Below, one piece after another: positions 46,900 to 60,323 of a stretch of 64,000 nt of DNA. The position numbers were made by a program, and so were the translations under genes. A model generated the notes under the pieces. That model had not been told where the DNA came from. It saw only the letters and a list, made by a program, of their open reading frames with translations, and searched no databases. The DNA comes from Pseudofabraea citricarpa. Taxonomy: Eukaryota; Ascomycota; Leotiomycetes; Helotiales; Dermateaceae. The DNA lies in NCBI GenBank assembly GCA_029641185.1, contig JAPWGK010000001.1, positions 3,484,501 through 3,548,500 of the forward strand. The letters are read 5' to 3'. Position 1 is the first letter of the stretch, and the number at the start of each line of letters is the position of its first letter.

Positions 46900-48799
46900 A
46901 ATAGTTATTATTATTAAAATTATTAAGTTATAATACGGGCCTAGTATAAGCAGATACTAAAGCTATATCCTAATAATCTAGACTTTCACTACCTTTATAT
47001 CCTCTTTCTCTTATTACCTCTTTTTTACCTCTTACTCCTAATCTTATAATCTTTATTATATCTCTATTATTATTATATTTTACTAAGAGGCTTATAAATC
47101 CTAGATTAAGAGCAAATAAGATATCTTCTCTAAAAGAAGAGAGTAAGTAGAAAATATTACTCTTATTATTTATTATTTAGTAATTATTATTACTAAGCTT
47201 TATAGTATCGTTTACTAGTAAGATTATAAGATATAACCCTAGTATATATAATAGAATTATTTTTATATTATTATACGAAGCTAAGATAAGTGAAATTACT
47301 AATAAGCTCGAATCTATAATAATTTATTAGTTAGATTTAGAAAGTTTAGATTAATAAATATCTTATATAAAAGTATTTTAGAACTAGAATATTAATAACT
47401 CTTCTAAAATAATAATACTAAGTTATTTATAAGACTAAATTAAGTTAAGAAGAGTAAGTATAATTATAATAATTTCTATTAATATCCTAATTTTTAAAGA
47501 GGATAATAATAATATAAAACTTTAGCTAGAATTAGCTTATAAGTTATATATTAGTCTAATAGGAGGAATAAAACTAACTCCTAAGAATATAAATAAGAAT
47601 AAAAGAATTTACTTAAGAGTAATTAGCAAAATATAAGGAGTAATATACTAATATTATTATAATATAAATAAGAATATAAGAAGTATCTAGTTTATATTTA
47701 AGTAATTAATAATAGATCGGTTCTAAGAATAAGTATATATAAAGATAAAGCGGGTAATATAATAATAATTATATAACCTTAAGTAAGAGGATAAATTATT
47801 ATAAGAGTATATTAATAAAGCTAGAATAATCTAAAAGCGCTTAATAAGTAAAAAAGATAAGAATATTACTAAATAATTTATTTCTAGGCTAACTAATAAT
47901 ATAATTAAAGTAAGTATAAGAGTATATTCTAGGTCTAAGAAAGTAAGCTTTAATAAAATCGTAAAGATTATAATAAAAGTATTAAGAATTTTAAAAGAGG
48001 AAGTTATAACTAAATAAAAGAAAATAAAAACCAAAAATATAATAATAATTATAAAAAAAAACTTAATACTATTAAAGATTATTATTAAATAATAGAATAT
48101 ATTCTAAATTATATTAAGTTTAGTTAATAAGATATTAAGGGAAGTTACTAGCTTTTTATAAGTATTATAACTAGTAGTAAGTAATAACTAAGAAGTAATA
48201 TATTTATAAGATAATATAAAGAACTATAATATAATACGTATATAAGATAATAAAAGTAGAACTTAGGAGAGTAAATATTAATAAAATAAACCTAGATCTT
48301 ATAGCTAATTACCTCTAAGAGAGCGGGAATACTACCTAAGATAATATAAGGATCGTTTATAAGAATAATAGGATAATTATAATAATAATAACTATAATAG
48401 ATAAGAGAGAGGATATAAGAATAAAAGTTATATTAAATACTATAAATATTCTAAGTATAATTATTATAAATCTAAATATCCTAATTATAGTAAGGTTATA
48501 TAAGAGAATAATTAGAAGAAAGTAAATAAGAGCCGAAGTATAATAATAAAACGTTATTATAAATAAGCTAAACTACTAAGTAAACTAATACCTAGATAAG
48601 TAGAGGTCGTATAAGTTAGTATAAATAAAAGCCCTAGAGAGTAAATATCCTATTAAAAACCTAAGATAATTAAGCTAGATAACCTATTATATAATATAAG
48701 ATATATATTAAAGAGTCCTAGAGTAATAGATATAAGTATAATAAAGATTTATTATACTACTAATAATAAAAGCTCTAGAAAAATAAAGATTTATATTAT
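46900..48799 (+). pseudogene. left (gag) half of the outer retrotransposon
   Basis: Translation in the plus direction gives Lys/Gln/Asn-rich gag-like sequence broken by many TAA/TAG codons of the kind RIP makes from CAA, CAG and TGG. Its 3' part holds a degenerate zinc knuckle at 48438-48479. The 5' terminal repeat of this element should lie near 46.5-46.9 kb but cannot be delimited without its partner. The frame is interrupted at 48.8 kb by the inner element. Confidence 0.6.
48438..48479 (+). other. degenerate CCHC zinc knuckle of the outer gag
   Basis: Tyr codons sit at exactly the C-x2-C-x4-H-x4-C spacing (TAC 48438, TAT 48447, TAT 48462, TAT 48477). Cys (TGC/TGT) and His (CAT) codons both become Tyr by the single transitions RIP causes. 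Confidence 0.6.
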
Positions 48800-49101
48800 T
48801 ATAATAGGGTTATATACTCGATTTTATTACTTTCTTTACTTTTATAAGAAGTTATTATTATCTTAGATACTATTATATAAGGGCTTTATAAGTACTTTTT
48901 AAGCGCTCTAGAAGCTATATATAATTAATTTATACTTTATTATTATAATTAATTAATTACTTCTTTTATCTCTTACTTTTATAACTATTAATTCGATTAC
49001 TAAATATATCTTATACGTAATTATATATATTATATTAGTTACTAGTTATATTTATAATATTATAGATTCGGATACGCCCTAATATTTATTATCCTATTAT
49101 A
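48800..49101 (+). repeat. 5' LTR of the inner element
   Basis: About 302 bases, closely matching 60022-60323. Nearly all differences between the copies are C/T or G/A transitions, consistent with independent RIP. It begins TATAATAGGG and ends CCTATTATA, readable as RIP forms of TG...CA ends. Exact ends are uncertain by 1-2 bases. Confidence 0.8.
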
Positions 49102-49102
49102 T

Positions 49103-49114
49103 TAGTAACTTACG
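49103..49114 (+). other. candidate primer-binding site of the inner element
   Basis: TAGTAACTTACG begins one base after the LTR. If TAG derives from TGG it is placed and phased as a tRNA-primer site. The tRNA is not identified. Confidence 0.35.
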
Positions 49115-50299
49115 TAAGGAACTTTAAATAATAATAAATATAAACTAGATTATAACTTATAATATTAATATAATAAGCTTATTTAGTATTAACTTTTAAT
49201 AATAAGCTAAGCTCTTAGAATACTTAGAATATAATTATACGATTACTAGTAGAAGTAACTAGAGATATTAAAACTTATAAATATAATCGACTATTAAATA
49301 TATAAGATATTAATTCGAGTCGTTTTATAAGCTAGATACTTAATAATAAATATAAAAGATAATACTAGAGTACTTAGGAGATTAAAAACTTATAATAGAT
49401 AATAAGCGTAATAATTAGAATAATATAATAATATAAAAGTTAAAGTTCTTAGGAAGATAAAATAATTAGAATAATAAGAATATTAAGAGAATTAAAAACT
49501 TATAAAAGATAAAAGATAATTATAATTATAGGAATATATAATTTTAGGGGTTATCTAAAGATACGTAAGTACGTATATTACTAGAGGTATTAAGACTATT
49601 ATTAGAATAATAAAGGTATATTTTTATAAGCCTTAGTCTAGGTAAAAGATATAATATCTAGAGTTAAAAGAAAATCGAAAGGATATTATAATAATAAGTA
49701 TTAAGAAAACCCTAAGAACTAGAAACTAAAGAGATATAAGACTCTAGTATTTTTATTTATAGATAATAGTTTTAAGAAATAACCTTAACCTTAGTATAAG
49801 TATAAAATAAATAGTTATATTAGACTAGGTAAAGCCTTACTAAAAGCTTAGGTTATAATAAAAGAGCTTTTAGTTAATACTAGTAGGTATAAATTATACT
49901 TAAAATTAGAGAATATAAGAGAATAAGAGGAGTAATATATTATTATATTAGAAAGAGGATAAGTAGTTAATTAGTCGTTCTTTTATTTATTTTTAGTTTA
50001 TTTTATTTAGTTAATTAATAAAATTTATATTATTTATATTATTATTTATTTTCTAGTTAACTTTATAAGATAGATACTACTTATAGTTTAATATAAGTAT
50101 TCCCCTAGTTTATTAAGGTTATTATAAAGATTATATTTATTATAATAATATCTTAATAAGAAAGATAATATCCTTAAGTTTAAATCCTAATTACCTCTTA
50201 CTTATACTAAGTTTCTTATAATAATAAGTCTAATATAAAAAGTATATAAGAATTAAAGTTATTTACCTATCTAGTACTTAATCGAAAATATAATACTAG

Positions 50300-52850
50300 G
50301 ACTCTCTAAAACTTAAGATCTAGACTTTAGAGTATAAACGAAACTAAGTTTAAATACTTAAATAAGAAATTAATTATCTTAGAAAAACCTAAGAGTAAGT
50401 AAGAAGTATAATATAACTAATAAAATAAGAGTATAAAAGTAATAGAGTAATAACTACTTATTTCTAGGAAAGTTAATATAAAAAAAGTAAATCTTATATT
50501 ATATCTAATTATAATATTAATTTTATCTTTCTAGAAATATATAATAAAAGTAAATAATAAAAACTTAGAAGTAAGACTTTCTTATTTAGATTATACTAAT
50601 AGATATATATAATTCTAAGTTATTTCTTTTATATTTAATATTTTAATAATATAAGACTAAGAGGAATTTAATCTTATCTTATAACTTACTTCTTAAAGTT
50701 ATATATTACGTATATATAAAAGATAAACGTTTAAGTAAAATAAAAGCCTTAGATATTTAACTAAAAAAACTCTTACTTAGTTTTTCTAATTATTTTATAA
50801 TTTATAACTTCTTATTATCTTATTTAATCCTCTCTTAATACTCGCTTAGTACTTAACTTAAGCTTATATAACTTTAATCTAGTATTATAATATTATCTTA
50901 AGAACGCTTTCTTATTATTAACTTTTCTCTCTTACTTATTTCTTCCTATAAATAAAAATAAAAGAAGAAAAAAAAGCTTTTAATATCTTTTTTAGACTTA
51001 TTAAGCTTAGGAACCTTACCTAATATAAGTATTCCTAGTAAGAAAGGAAAATAAATAGCTATTTAGCCTAAGATAATATATAAAATTATATAAGTTATTT
51101 TAAAGGTTTCGCCTTCCTAGTTTTACTAGTATTTCTCTTTTTAAGAAGATAAAAGCTACTAAATTTATTTAATATTATAAATAAATAATACTTAATAAAA
51201 GTTTCTCTAATATAAAGCTAGTTCTTAGATATCTTAACTATTATTACTTATTAGTTTATTCTTATACTAAAGTATTAGATAGTTTTAAGTAAAGAAATTA
51301 GGCTACCTTTAAAAAAGTATTTCTAGAGAAATAAGCTAATTATAACTCTAAGTAATTTTAATATACTATTAAGTTCTTAAATACTTTAGTTAATTATCTA
51401 AAGGAAAGTATAACTAAAATCTTAGAATTTCTAAAGATATATAAGTTAAGCTCTAAGCGACTACTTAATAATAACTAACTAAGTTCTTATAAACAAGTAT
51501 ATAAGCTCCTCTTTAGCCTTCCTAAAAATTATATTCTTATTATTATAAAGAATTATATAATATAATAATTAGGCTATAACTTAGTACTTAAGTAGCTATT
51601 TATATATAAGATAAAAGTAAGCTTAGAATAAGACTTAAAAAAGGATTATAAGATATAAATTATAACTAATAATAATATTAGTAAGATTAAGCTTTTATAT
51701 TTTTATACTATTACTTATAAGTTTAAGACCTAAGTAATATAATAATAAGATCTAGAGGATAACTTAGACTCTAGGAGTAACTTAGAAAACTAAGTATTAA
51801 TCTATTATAAGAGAAATAAATTAAAAGATATATAAATAAACCTCTTAAATATATATAAGAAATCTTACTAAAAGAAAAAAGAAACGAGCTTAATATAAGA
51901 AAAATAATAAAGGACTATAATATACTTATAAATATAAACGTAGATAAAAAGGCTAGTATTTTATTATATTTATTATTAAGATAAGAGAAATATAAGAAGA
52001 TTTAAGGAATACTTAAGCTAAATTATAAGCTTAAGAAAGCTTTCTTAATTAAAGCTCTAAGACTTAAGAGAGTTTAATAAGTACTTACTAGAAGCTTACT
52101 AAGTATTTTATTAGTTCTCTTAGAGATCTTAATACTAGAAAGTAAGCCTAAGATACTTAAGGGTAAAAGAATAATAAAAGTAATTTTATAAAGTCTTTTC
52201 TTTCTAAAAAGTAATTTATATATTATTAGTCTTAAAAGGCTATTAAGATTATAAATATTTTATAAAGATATAATATTCTCTCTTTTTAAGATAAGATATA
52301 AAAAAGAAGTCTTAATTTTTTATAAGTAAAAAGCTTAAAAGATAAGACTTATAAATCTTAAAAGAAATATAAAAGTTAAGTTATTTAGTCTTAATAACTA
52401 GAAGAAAATTATTAAGTTAATAGAAAAGCTACTACTTATTCTAGGTCCTTATAATAATTAGTTTAAGCTTTAATATATAAAGTTTCTAAAAAGCTAAAGA
52501 CTTATACTAGAAAGAATATAAGGCTTATTTATAAGTAATATATTAACCTTAAAAGAAAAAGAAGTATTTTAAGAGATATTTTATAATAAAGAAAGAATAT
52601 TCTTATTCGACTAGTTAAAGAAAGAACTTATAAAACTAGAGGTTACTAAGCTATAAGAAATTAAGATAATATTATATAAAATATAATAAGTATAAAACTT
52701 TTCGATTACTAAAAGATTTTATAAGATTATATATAAGATAATAAGTAAGCGTATTACTAATAATATACTAGAAAGCTATTATAAGTTATATAAAAACTTA
52801 TAATTCCTAGTTATAAAAGAAAAGTCAAATAAGTATAAACTTATAAGTAT
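50300..52850 (+). pseudogene. probable gag/protease region of the inner element
   Basis: Position between PBS and reverse transcriptase, together with Lys/Gln/Leu-rich broken plus-strand translation, suits gag and protease. I see no intact motif, so borders are approximate. Confidence 0.35.
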
Positions 52851-52859
52851 AACTATAAA

Positions 52860-55200
52860 GTATAATATAATAATAATTAGAGATATTAATCTTCCTTTAT
52901 TAATAGATTTTTTTATAAAAGAGTTTATATACCTCTAGATTATTAGCCTAATTAATTTATTCTCTAGCTATAACTAGATTTTACTAGCTAAGTAAAATAA
53001 AAACTTAACTACTTTCTTTATAAATAATATTAGACTACTAAGGGTTATTACTCTTATATAAGATATAATAAATTTAGTAGCTTAGTTTATATATATTATA
53101 TCTAAAGTATTTTTTTCCTAAATCCTTATATTATTAAATTATTCCTTAATAATATTAATATTAAAAGACTTTATTTATAATATAATAATAAAAAAGTTCT
53201 TTTAAGAGTTTAATAATTTATAATAAAATATATATAAAACCTTAGTAAGATATTACTTAAGCTTAAGAGGATAAGTTTAATTATTAGTTCTAAGTCTAAG
53301 TTTTATATAAAAGATATTAAAATTATTAGATTCGTTTATAAGCTCTAAGAGTAAATTACTTATTAATATAAAGATTATAAAGCTAGTTAATTAGTTAGAT
53401 TTAACTAATATAAAAGAGGTTTATATCTTCTTAGAGATTTATATATATTATTATATCTAGGTTAAAACCTTTATACTTATTATAAAGCTATTATATAATT
53501 TATTAAAAAAGAATATAATATTTAAGTAAGATAAAAGATACTAAAAGGCTAAACTAAAGCTTATTAAGATATTAGTAAAAGCTTTTTATCTTATTATAAT
53601 TAACTATAAGCTTAGAGTAAGAATAATTTATATTATTATTAATATAAGTCTAGATAACTAGAGAAGATATATTCTCTTAGGATAATAAAGATAAGAAGAA
53701 GTATCTAAGTAAATATAAGTTAAGAGATATAAAATCTAGCTAAGTATAATTATAATATTATTAAACGTAAATATAAAAGTATTCTTAAGATACTTAAGAA
53801 AGTAAAAGAATATATTATTAGAGTATATTTTACTCTTAAGATAAATATTAATATACTTATTACTTAGCTTAATAATATTACTTTAGATATACCTAGTATA
53901 TTATTAATAAAGATAAATTACTTAGATTCGATTATTCGACTTTAAGGTTATATATATACCTAGTAAAAAGAATAAAACTATAAATATATTATCTTATTAT
54001 CTTATTATAAAAAAGAACTTAAAAATAAAAAGTAAGAAAAAGAGATTAATAATTATATTATCTTTTAACTTAGCTTTCTTTAAATAATACTTATTTTAAG
54101 ATCTTATACTTACCTTAAATACTAAAATAAGTATTATCTTTAGGATAAGTAAAACCTTAAGTTAAAATAAATTATAATATTTCTTATAACTCTTAAGAGA
54201 TTAGCTAATATTAAAGATAAAGAATAATTAGTATTTTAATAATATATTATAAGATTCTAAGTATATTAAAGTATATTATAATAAAAACTTATTAGGAGTA
54301 AGTATAAATAATATATTATTAATAATCTAAAAGAATAAGTAGATATTATTAAGAACTTATATAATAAAAGATATATAAGAGATAAGAGATAATATATATA
54401 AAGGTAATAAAATATTACTTCTAGAAAGATATTATAAGTAAGTAAAGGTATATATAATATTATATCCCTAGTATTAATTTAGGTTATATAATATTACTTA
54501 TAAGATAATTTATATAACTAAAGTATTATATATATATTATAAATAATATCTAGATATTATTAATCTCTTATTAAGTATAAGAAAGTCTTTTATTATTAAT
54601 ACGTATAAGAAGATATTAGGTATAATTATAAGACGTATTATCTCTAAGATAAACTTTACTTATATTATTACTTTTATTAAAAAGATATTCTTTATATCTA
54701 TAATATATTTAAGATTCTTATTATTAATAGAAAGCCTAAGAACTAGGAAAGCCTTAATAATCTTATATCTAAGCTTAAGTTTATTAAGATATAAGTAAAT
54801 ACTTATAATTCTTATACTTAAGGCTTAATTAAAAGAAGTTACTTTAATATAAAAGTAGCTTCTTTTAAGATTATAAATAAGATATTTAAGAACTAGCTAA
54901 GATATATTAAGAAAGTTTATTTTATAAATAATATTATAATAAAAGCTCTTATAAGACTTATTATATTTTATTTATAATTTAGCTTTAAGATTATACTTAT
55001 TATTAAAAGTAAATACCTAATATAATAGTATTTAAGATAAAATCTAATTAAGAAAATAAATAGAAAATCTTTAATTACTTTATATATTAAGTAACTTAAA
55101 ATCTATAATAAATATATACTAGAGGTTTTACTAATAAAATAATATAAACGCTAAGAATTAAAAGAAGCTATTAATCGTAGCTATATCTTATAAAAAGAAT
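52860..55200 (+). pseudogene. degraded pol (reverse transcriptase, RNase H, integrase) of the inner element
   Basis: Near 52945-52980 the frame reads as the SLxDLFSxYxQ block of Gypsy reverse transcriptases (Asp now Asn), and near 53065-53100 as the TNxVAQF block. Around 53390-53600 come the W..LxxxxEVxxFLxxxxYYRxW and A-x-PLYxLLKK segments that precede RNase H. The stretch 54200-55200 follows in integrase position. Stops and frame changes are numerous. Confidence 0.6.
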
Positions 55201-57249
55201 TACTCCTTAAAAGGGATATTATCCTTATATTTAATATTATATAAGAAGCTAATATATTAAAATAATAAGTACTTGATTTTAGGTAAAAAGGCTTATATAT
55301 AATTTTAAAAGCTAATAGTAAAAAGAATACCTATTAGCTTAGTAAAATAAATATAACTTCCTTTTATAATACTTATATAAGATATAAATTAAAGAAATTT
55401 ATTTAAAAAGAAAATATTTATATTCCTACTAATAATATTAAGCCTTCTAAAGATAAAGCTATTATTAGAGTATTAATACGTCTAGATCTTAGAGATCCTA
55501 ATAAGCTTTTATTAAGCCCTAAGATAAAGCTTACTAGTAACTTACCTAGTCTTTTAAAAGTATCTACGTAGCTATAAGAGTAGCCTAATAATCCTAGGCT
55601 AATTTCCTAAGTACTAGCTAGAATAAGTTAATAAGATAATATATAAGAAACCTCTTTAAAGGAAACTAGTAATAATAAGATTAATATAATTATTAAAAGT
55701 ATTAAAAAAGAAATACTAGAAGAAGCTCTTATTATATAATCCTAAGTAATTATATAAGCTACTTATATAAAAGAGATTTTCAATAATAAGAACTTAATAA
55801 ATAATAAGAATTAATTCTATATAAAAAAAAGCTAGTAATAATAATAGGATAAGAAATTAGCTATAATATACTAATAGTAATATATAAAGGACTAAGAGTA
55901 AGACGCTTCTTTTTAGGGTATCTTTTTTATCTATAACCTAATTTATAGTATTTTAATACCTAATATTTTAAAAGAAGAATTATATTTAATTTAAGGTTTA
56001 AATATCTTTTAGTAGCTCCTCTTATTTAATATTTTACTAATAAATTTCCTTTTATATTATTATTATTATTTTTATATATTATTTATTTAAGTTTAATTTT
56101 ATTTTCTTAATTTAAGTATTATTTCTTTATTTAAATTTCTTTTTTATAATTAGAGGATAACTAATATATAAGAGGGAAAGAAAGAGAGTTCTTAAATTAT
56201 AAAAAGTCCTTTAGGGATTAAAAGTTATAATAAGACTCTAGGAGTTCTTACTAAGTATATATTAAGTACTCTAAGTATTATTAATAAGTTTATCTAGATA
56301 ATTCTTTAAATAATTTTAAATAGAATTTATATAAATATAAGATATAAATATTATAAATTATTAAGTAGAATAATACTTTAATTTTATAAGTATAAATCTA
56401 TTTATTTATCTAAACGTATAATTATATATAAGACTAAGTATTAAAAAACAAGAACTTTAAACCTAGAAATAATTTATTATTATAAACGCTTAAGTAAAGA
56501 CTTTATAAGAGTAAAATATAAAAGGATTTCTTATTAGGACTCTTAGATTATATATAAAGTCTCCTTAGTAGACTCCTTAAACTTATTAAAATTATTATAA
56601 AAGTAGATTAACTTATCTTAACTACTACTATTATTAAGTTTAATAAAAGTAATAATAAAAGTAGATATAAGAATAATAATAATAGAAGTATTAGTAATAA
56701 GCTTCTTTTTTATACGATTAACCTTCTTAAGGACTTCTAGAGTCTTATTATACTTTTTATAAGCTTTATAAAGCTTTAAGTAACTCTTAGAAAATAATAG
56801 AAGGTTCTCCTTATAAAAGTAATTATAAATTATTAGTATAATTTATTTTAAATTATATATAATATTAACTAAAATCTAAAGATCGCTTAAGTACTTATTT
56901 AGTTTCTTAGTTATTTTATCCTTTTTATTCTTAGTATTATAAAAGTAATATAATATAAATATCTTATTTCGAATCTTAAGAATAAAGATATCTAGCTTAT
57001 TAAGATACTTAGGCTAGGATAATATTAGCTAAGATTATATAAGTTAGGAATAAATTACTTATATAAATATAATACTTTAAGTAATTAAAATTAATAATAT
57101 AAGAATAATATCTATTATCTAAAGGATAAGAATAATTAAGTAATATAATAGGTATAAAGAAAGCTTTCTTAATATAAAGAGAATATAAGAATAATTTTAT
57201 AAAAGCTTTTAGCTCTCTAAAAGATAATAAAAAAATAAAAGTAATACTA

Positions 57250-57840
57250 GAAGTATTATAATACGATCGCTTTAAAGGTAAAAAGATCTAGTTATTATTA
57301 GGACTAAAAGAACGCTTTAGAGTATTTTTTAGGTATATAAGGATCTCTTACTAAGAATATACTTTATAAGATAAAAAAATAAAAAGAGATTCTTTTTCTT
57401 TTTCTTCTTTTTAGTTATTATCCTTAATATAAGAATTACTATTAATATTTATACTTATATCCTTAGCTTATTAATTAATAGCTTTATTAATATAATTAAA
57501 GTTACTAATATTAAAAGGATTAATATTTTTATTAATAATAAGTATAATAATATCCTTAGAAATACTTATATTATCTTTTAAATTTATAATTAGGTTCTTT
57601 AAAGCTATAATCTTATTATCTTTCTCCTTAGCTTATAAAAATAAGCGTAACTTAACCTAATAATATAATTACTTACGTTTCTTAACTAGAATATTAGATT
57701 AATCTCCTTCTAATCTAATTAAAATAATAAGTAATATAATCCTAGTATTAGAAGTAAAAGGCTAGGTTAAAGCTTAACTTTATAATCGAGTCTAATAACT
57801 AAGAGTTAAAATACTAGTAGATAAAAAGCTTATATTACTT
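57250..57840 (-). pseudogene. degraded antisense reading frame between pol and 3' LTR
   Basis: On the minus strand one frame runs for well over 60 codons with only TAA/TAG interruptions explainable by RIP. Its composition (Lys/Glu/Leu, e.g. KEKDNKIIALKNLI) is that of a coiled coil. No family is recognised. It could be an antisense ORF of the element or part of another insertion. Confidence 0.35.
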
Positions 57841-60021
57841 AATAGTTAATTACCCTTTAACTTAGGAGTTACTAGAGTAATCTTTTTAATTATAAAGTCT
57901 AAGTATTACTTTAAACTATAAACCTAATCTTTTAGGATAATATCTATAAACTTTAGAAGCTTCTTCTAAATAAACTTAAGATTACTAGTAATAACCTTTT
58001 TCTTTTAATAAATATAAAATAAGTTTTTTATATTATATATTAAGTTTTATAAATACTTAGTTAATACTTAATAAGATCTTATTAAATAGAAGAATAAACT
58101 TACTAAAAGGTAATTAATAAACTAAAGCTCTTTTTCTTATTTCTTAGTACGAAGACTTTTTTATAAAGCTAAGATCTTCTTTAAATAATTATAAAGATAT
58201 TTTCTTACCTTTAACTTATTCTTATTTAAGAAATTAAATAAAATATTAGATATAATCTCTTTCTTATCTTCTTAACTTAGAATTTCCTCCTAAGACTAAA
58301 GTTAATAGTCGGATAATAAATAATAAAGCTAGGAAACTTATAAAAATAAGCGTAAGTTTTATAAAAGTAATATAATAAGACTTATAAATAATAATTAGAT
58401 AATTATAATATTCTAGTAAAAGATTTTAAGTATTATTAGATAAATCTAATTTATAATACGCGTCTTTTAGTATCTAGAGTAAGTTTTCTTCTAGAAGTAT
58501 ATTATATAAAACTTTAAAGATAAAAACTATTATTTTATTTTTATTATTAAGTATATTAAATAAGAAGTAATTATACTCTAGGGCTATAAAAGTCTTAACT
58601 TATTACTAGGCTATTTTACTAATAGTCTCTTATTCTATAGATTACGTATCCTTAGGATTATTAGAGATAACTAAATTATTAAAGGTAAAAGGATATTTAG
58701 GTAAGCTTAGCTTTATATAAAATTTATACTAATACTTTATTATTAGCTTAAAGATAGCTTATTATTTAATAAGATAAAGCTTATCCTTAAGCTTATTAAG
58801 AGTATTATATAAGATAATAAAATCTAAGGATATTAGAACTAAGTTAAAATATATATTTACTAACTTATTAGTATTTATAATTATCTTTTCTTTTAGAATA
58901 AAGATAATTTATATAAAAGTTAGCTTAGGCCTAGATATAATAATTTAAGGCGTATACCTATTTAAAATAATAAGTATCCTTATAGTTACTTAGCGTATAA
59001 AATACTTTAATAAAATATTATTTATCTTTTATAAGATAATCTAGTAAAACTTTTATAAAATAAGATAAAATAGAAAACTTATATAAAAGAATACTAATAT
59101 ATATATTATCTTTTATTATAATAATAGGTCCTTATATTTAGTATAAGCGCTTATAATTAATTATACGAACCTTTATTAAGCTCTTATAAAAGATAATAAG
59201 AGGAAGAAAAATAAACTTATTATATTAAAATAATTTATAGCTAGTTTCTTAAGAATAAGATTAAGAGTTTTATACTTAAATTAAGACTATAATATAAGAA
59301 ATAATTAGTATAAAGGTAGATTAATATATATTACTAACTTATATAATAAGATTAATAATAAATAATTTAAGAACTAAAGATAAAAATTATAAAAGAACTT
59401 ACTAGGTCTAAAAAAGAAGAAGTAGATATATTAGAGATTAAAAGAAAAGAATAATAGAAACTTAGTAAGATATTATAAAGTTAAAGTTATAAAAGTATTT
59501 TATTTTAGTTTAAATAAAGGAAGCGAAGGAATTTATAAGTAAGAGGCGATTCGGCTAAAGTATTCTTTTTTTATATAATAAAAGATAAATATTATAACTA
59601 TAATTAAAAAAAAGAGTATAATATTAAATTAATTTTTAGAAGATAAGGATAATAAATATTAGAGTTTATAATATATTTAAATAAAAAGAAAATAAAACTA
59701 TAACTTTATATCTTAAGTTAAGGGATTTTTTATAATTAAAATACTTAGTTTTATACTAAGAGTAATAATTCTTATAAGAAATCTAAGCTAAGAATAACTT
59801 AACTAGTTATTAGGAGTATTTATTAGAGAAATATAAGTTTATTTATTATAAGAGAAAAATAATCTAAGAGTTATAAGATTATCTTTTAGGAGATAATTAA
59901 AGGAGCGGATTATAATAGCTTAGAATTATAAGAGATATATATCTTATACCTTAACTTTAATCTATTAAAGATAAAAGATACCTAATAATATTATAAGAAA
60001 AGTTATTATATAAGAGATAAA

Positions 60022-60323
60022 TATAATAAGGTTATATACTTAATTTTATTACTTTCTTTACTTTTATAAGAAGTTATTATTATCTTAGATACTATTATAT
60101 AAGAGTTTTATAAGTACTTTTTAAGTATTCTAGGAGTTATATATAATAAATTTATACTTTACTATTATAATTAATTAATTACTTCTTTTACCTTTTATTT
60201 TTATAACTATTAATTCGATTACTAAATATACCTTATATATAATTATATATATTATATTAGTTACTAGTTACGTTTATAGTATTATAGATTTAGATACGCT
60301 TTAATATTTATTATCTTATTATA
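60022..60323 (+). repeat. 3' LTR of the inner element
   Basis: Direct repeat of 48800-49101 in the same orientation. It is followed directly by the candidate target duplication at 60322-60328. Confidence 0.8.

Larger units (their letters stand above)
48800..60323 (+). mobile_element. inner LTR retrotransposon (Gypsy type), RIP-degraded
   Basis: An 11.5-kb element is bounded by direct repeats at 48800-49101 and 60022-60323. Its pol frame reads in the plus direction. The flanks 48794-48800 and 60322-60328 (TATTATT versus TACTACT) match at seven positions if C-to-T is allowed, as expected for a target-site duplication of ~5 bases later hit by RIP. The element splits gag from pol of an older element. 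Confidence 0.75.

Noticed and set aside
47831..48034. 67-codon minus-strand open frame in the AT-rich block
   Set aside because: Ile/Leu/Phe-rich translation of TA-rich sequence opposite the degenerate gag. It is a compositional artefact.
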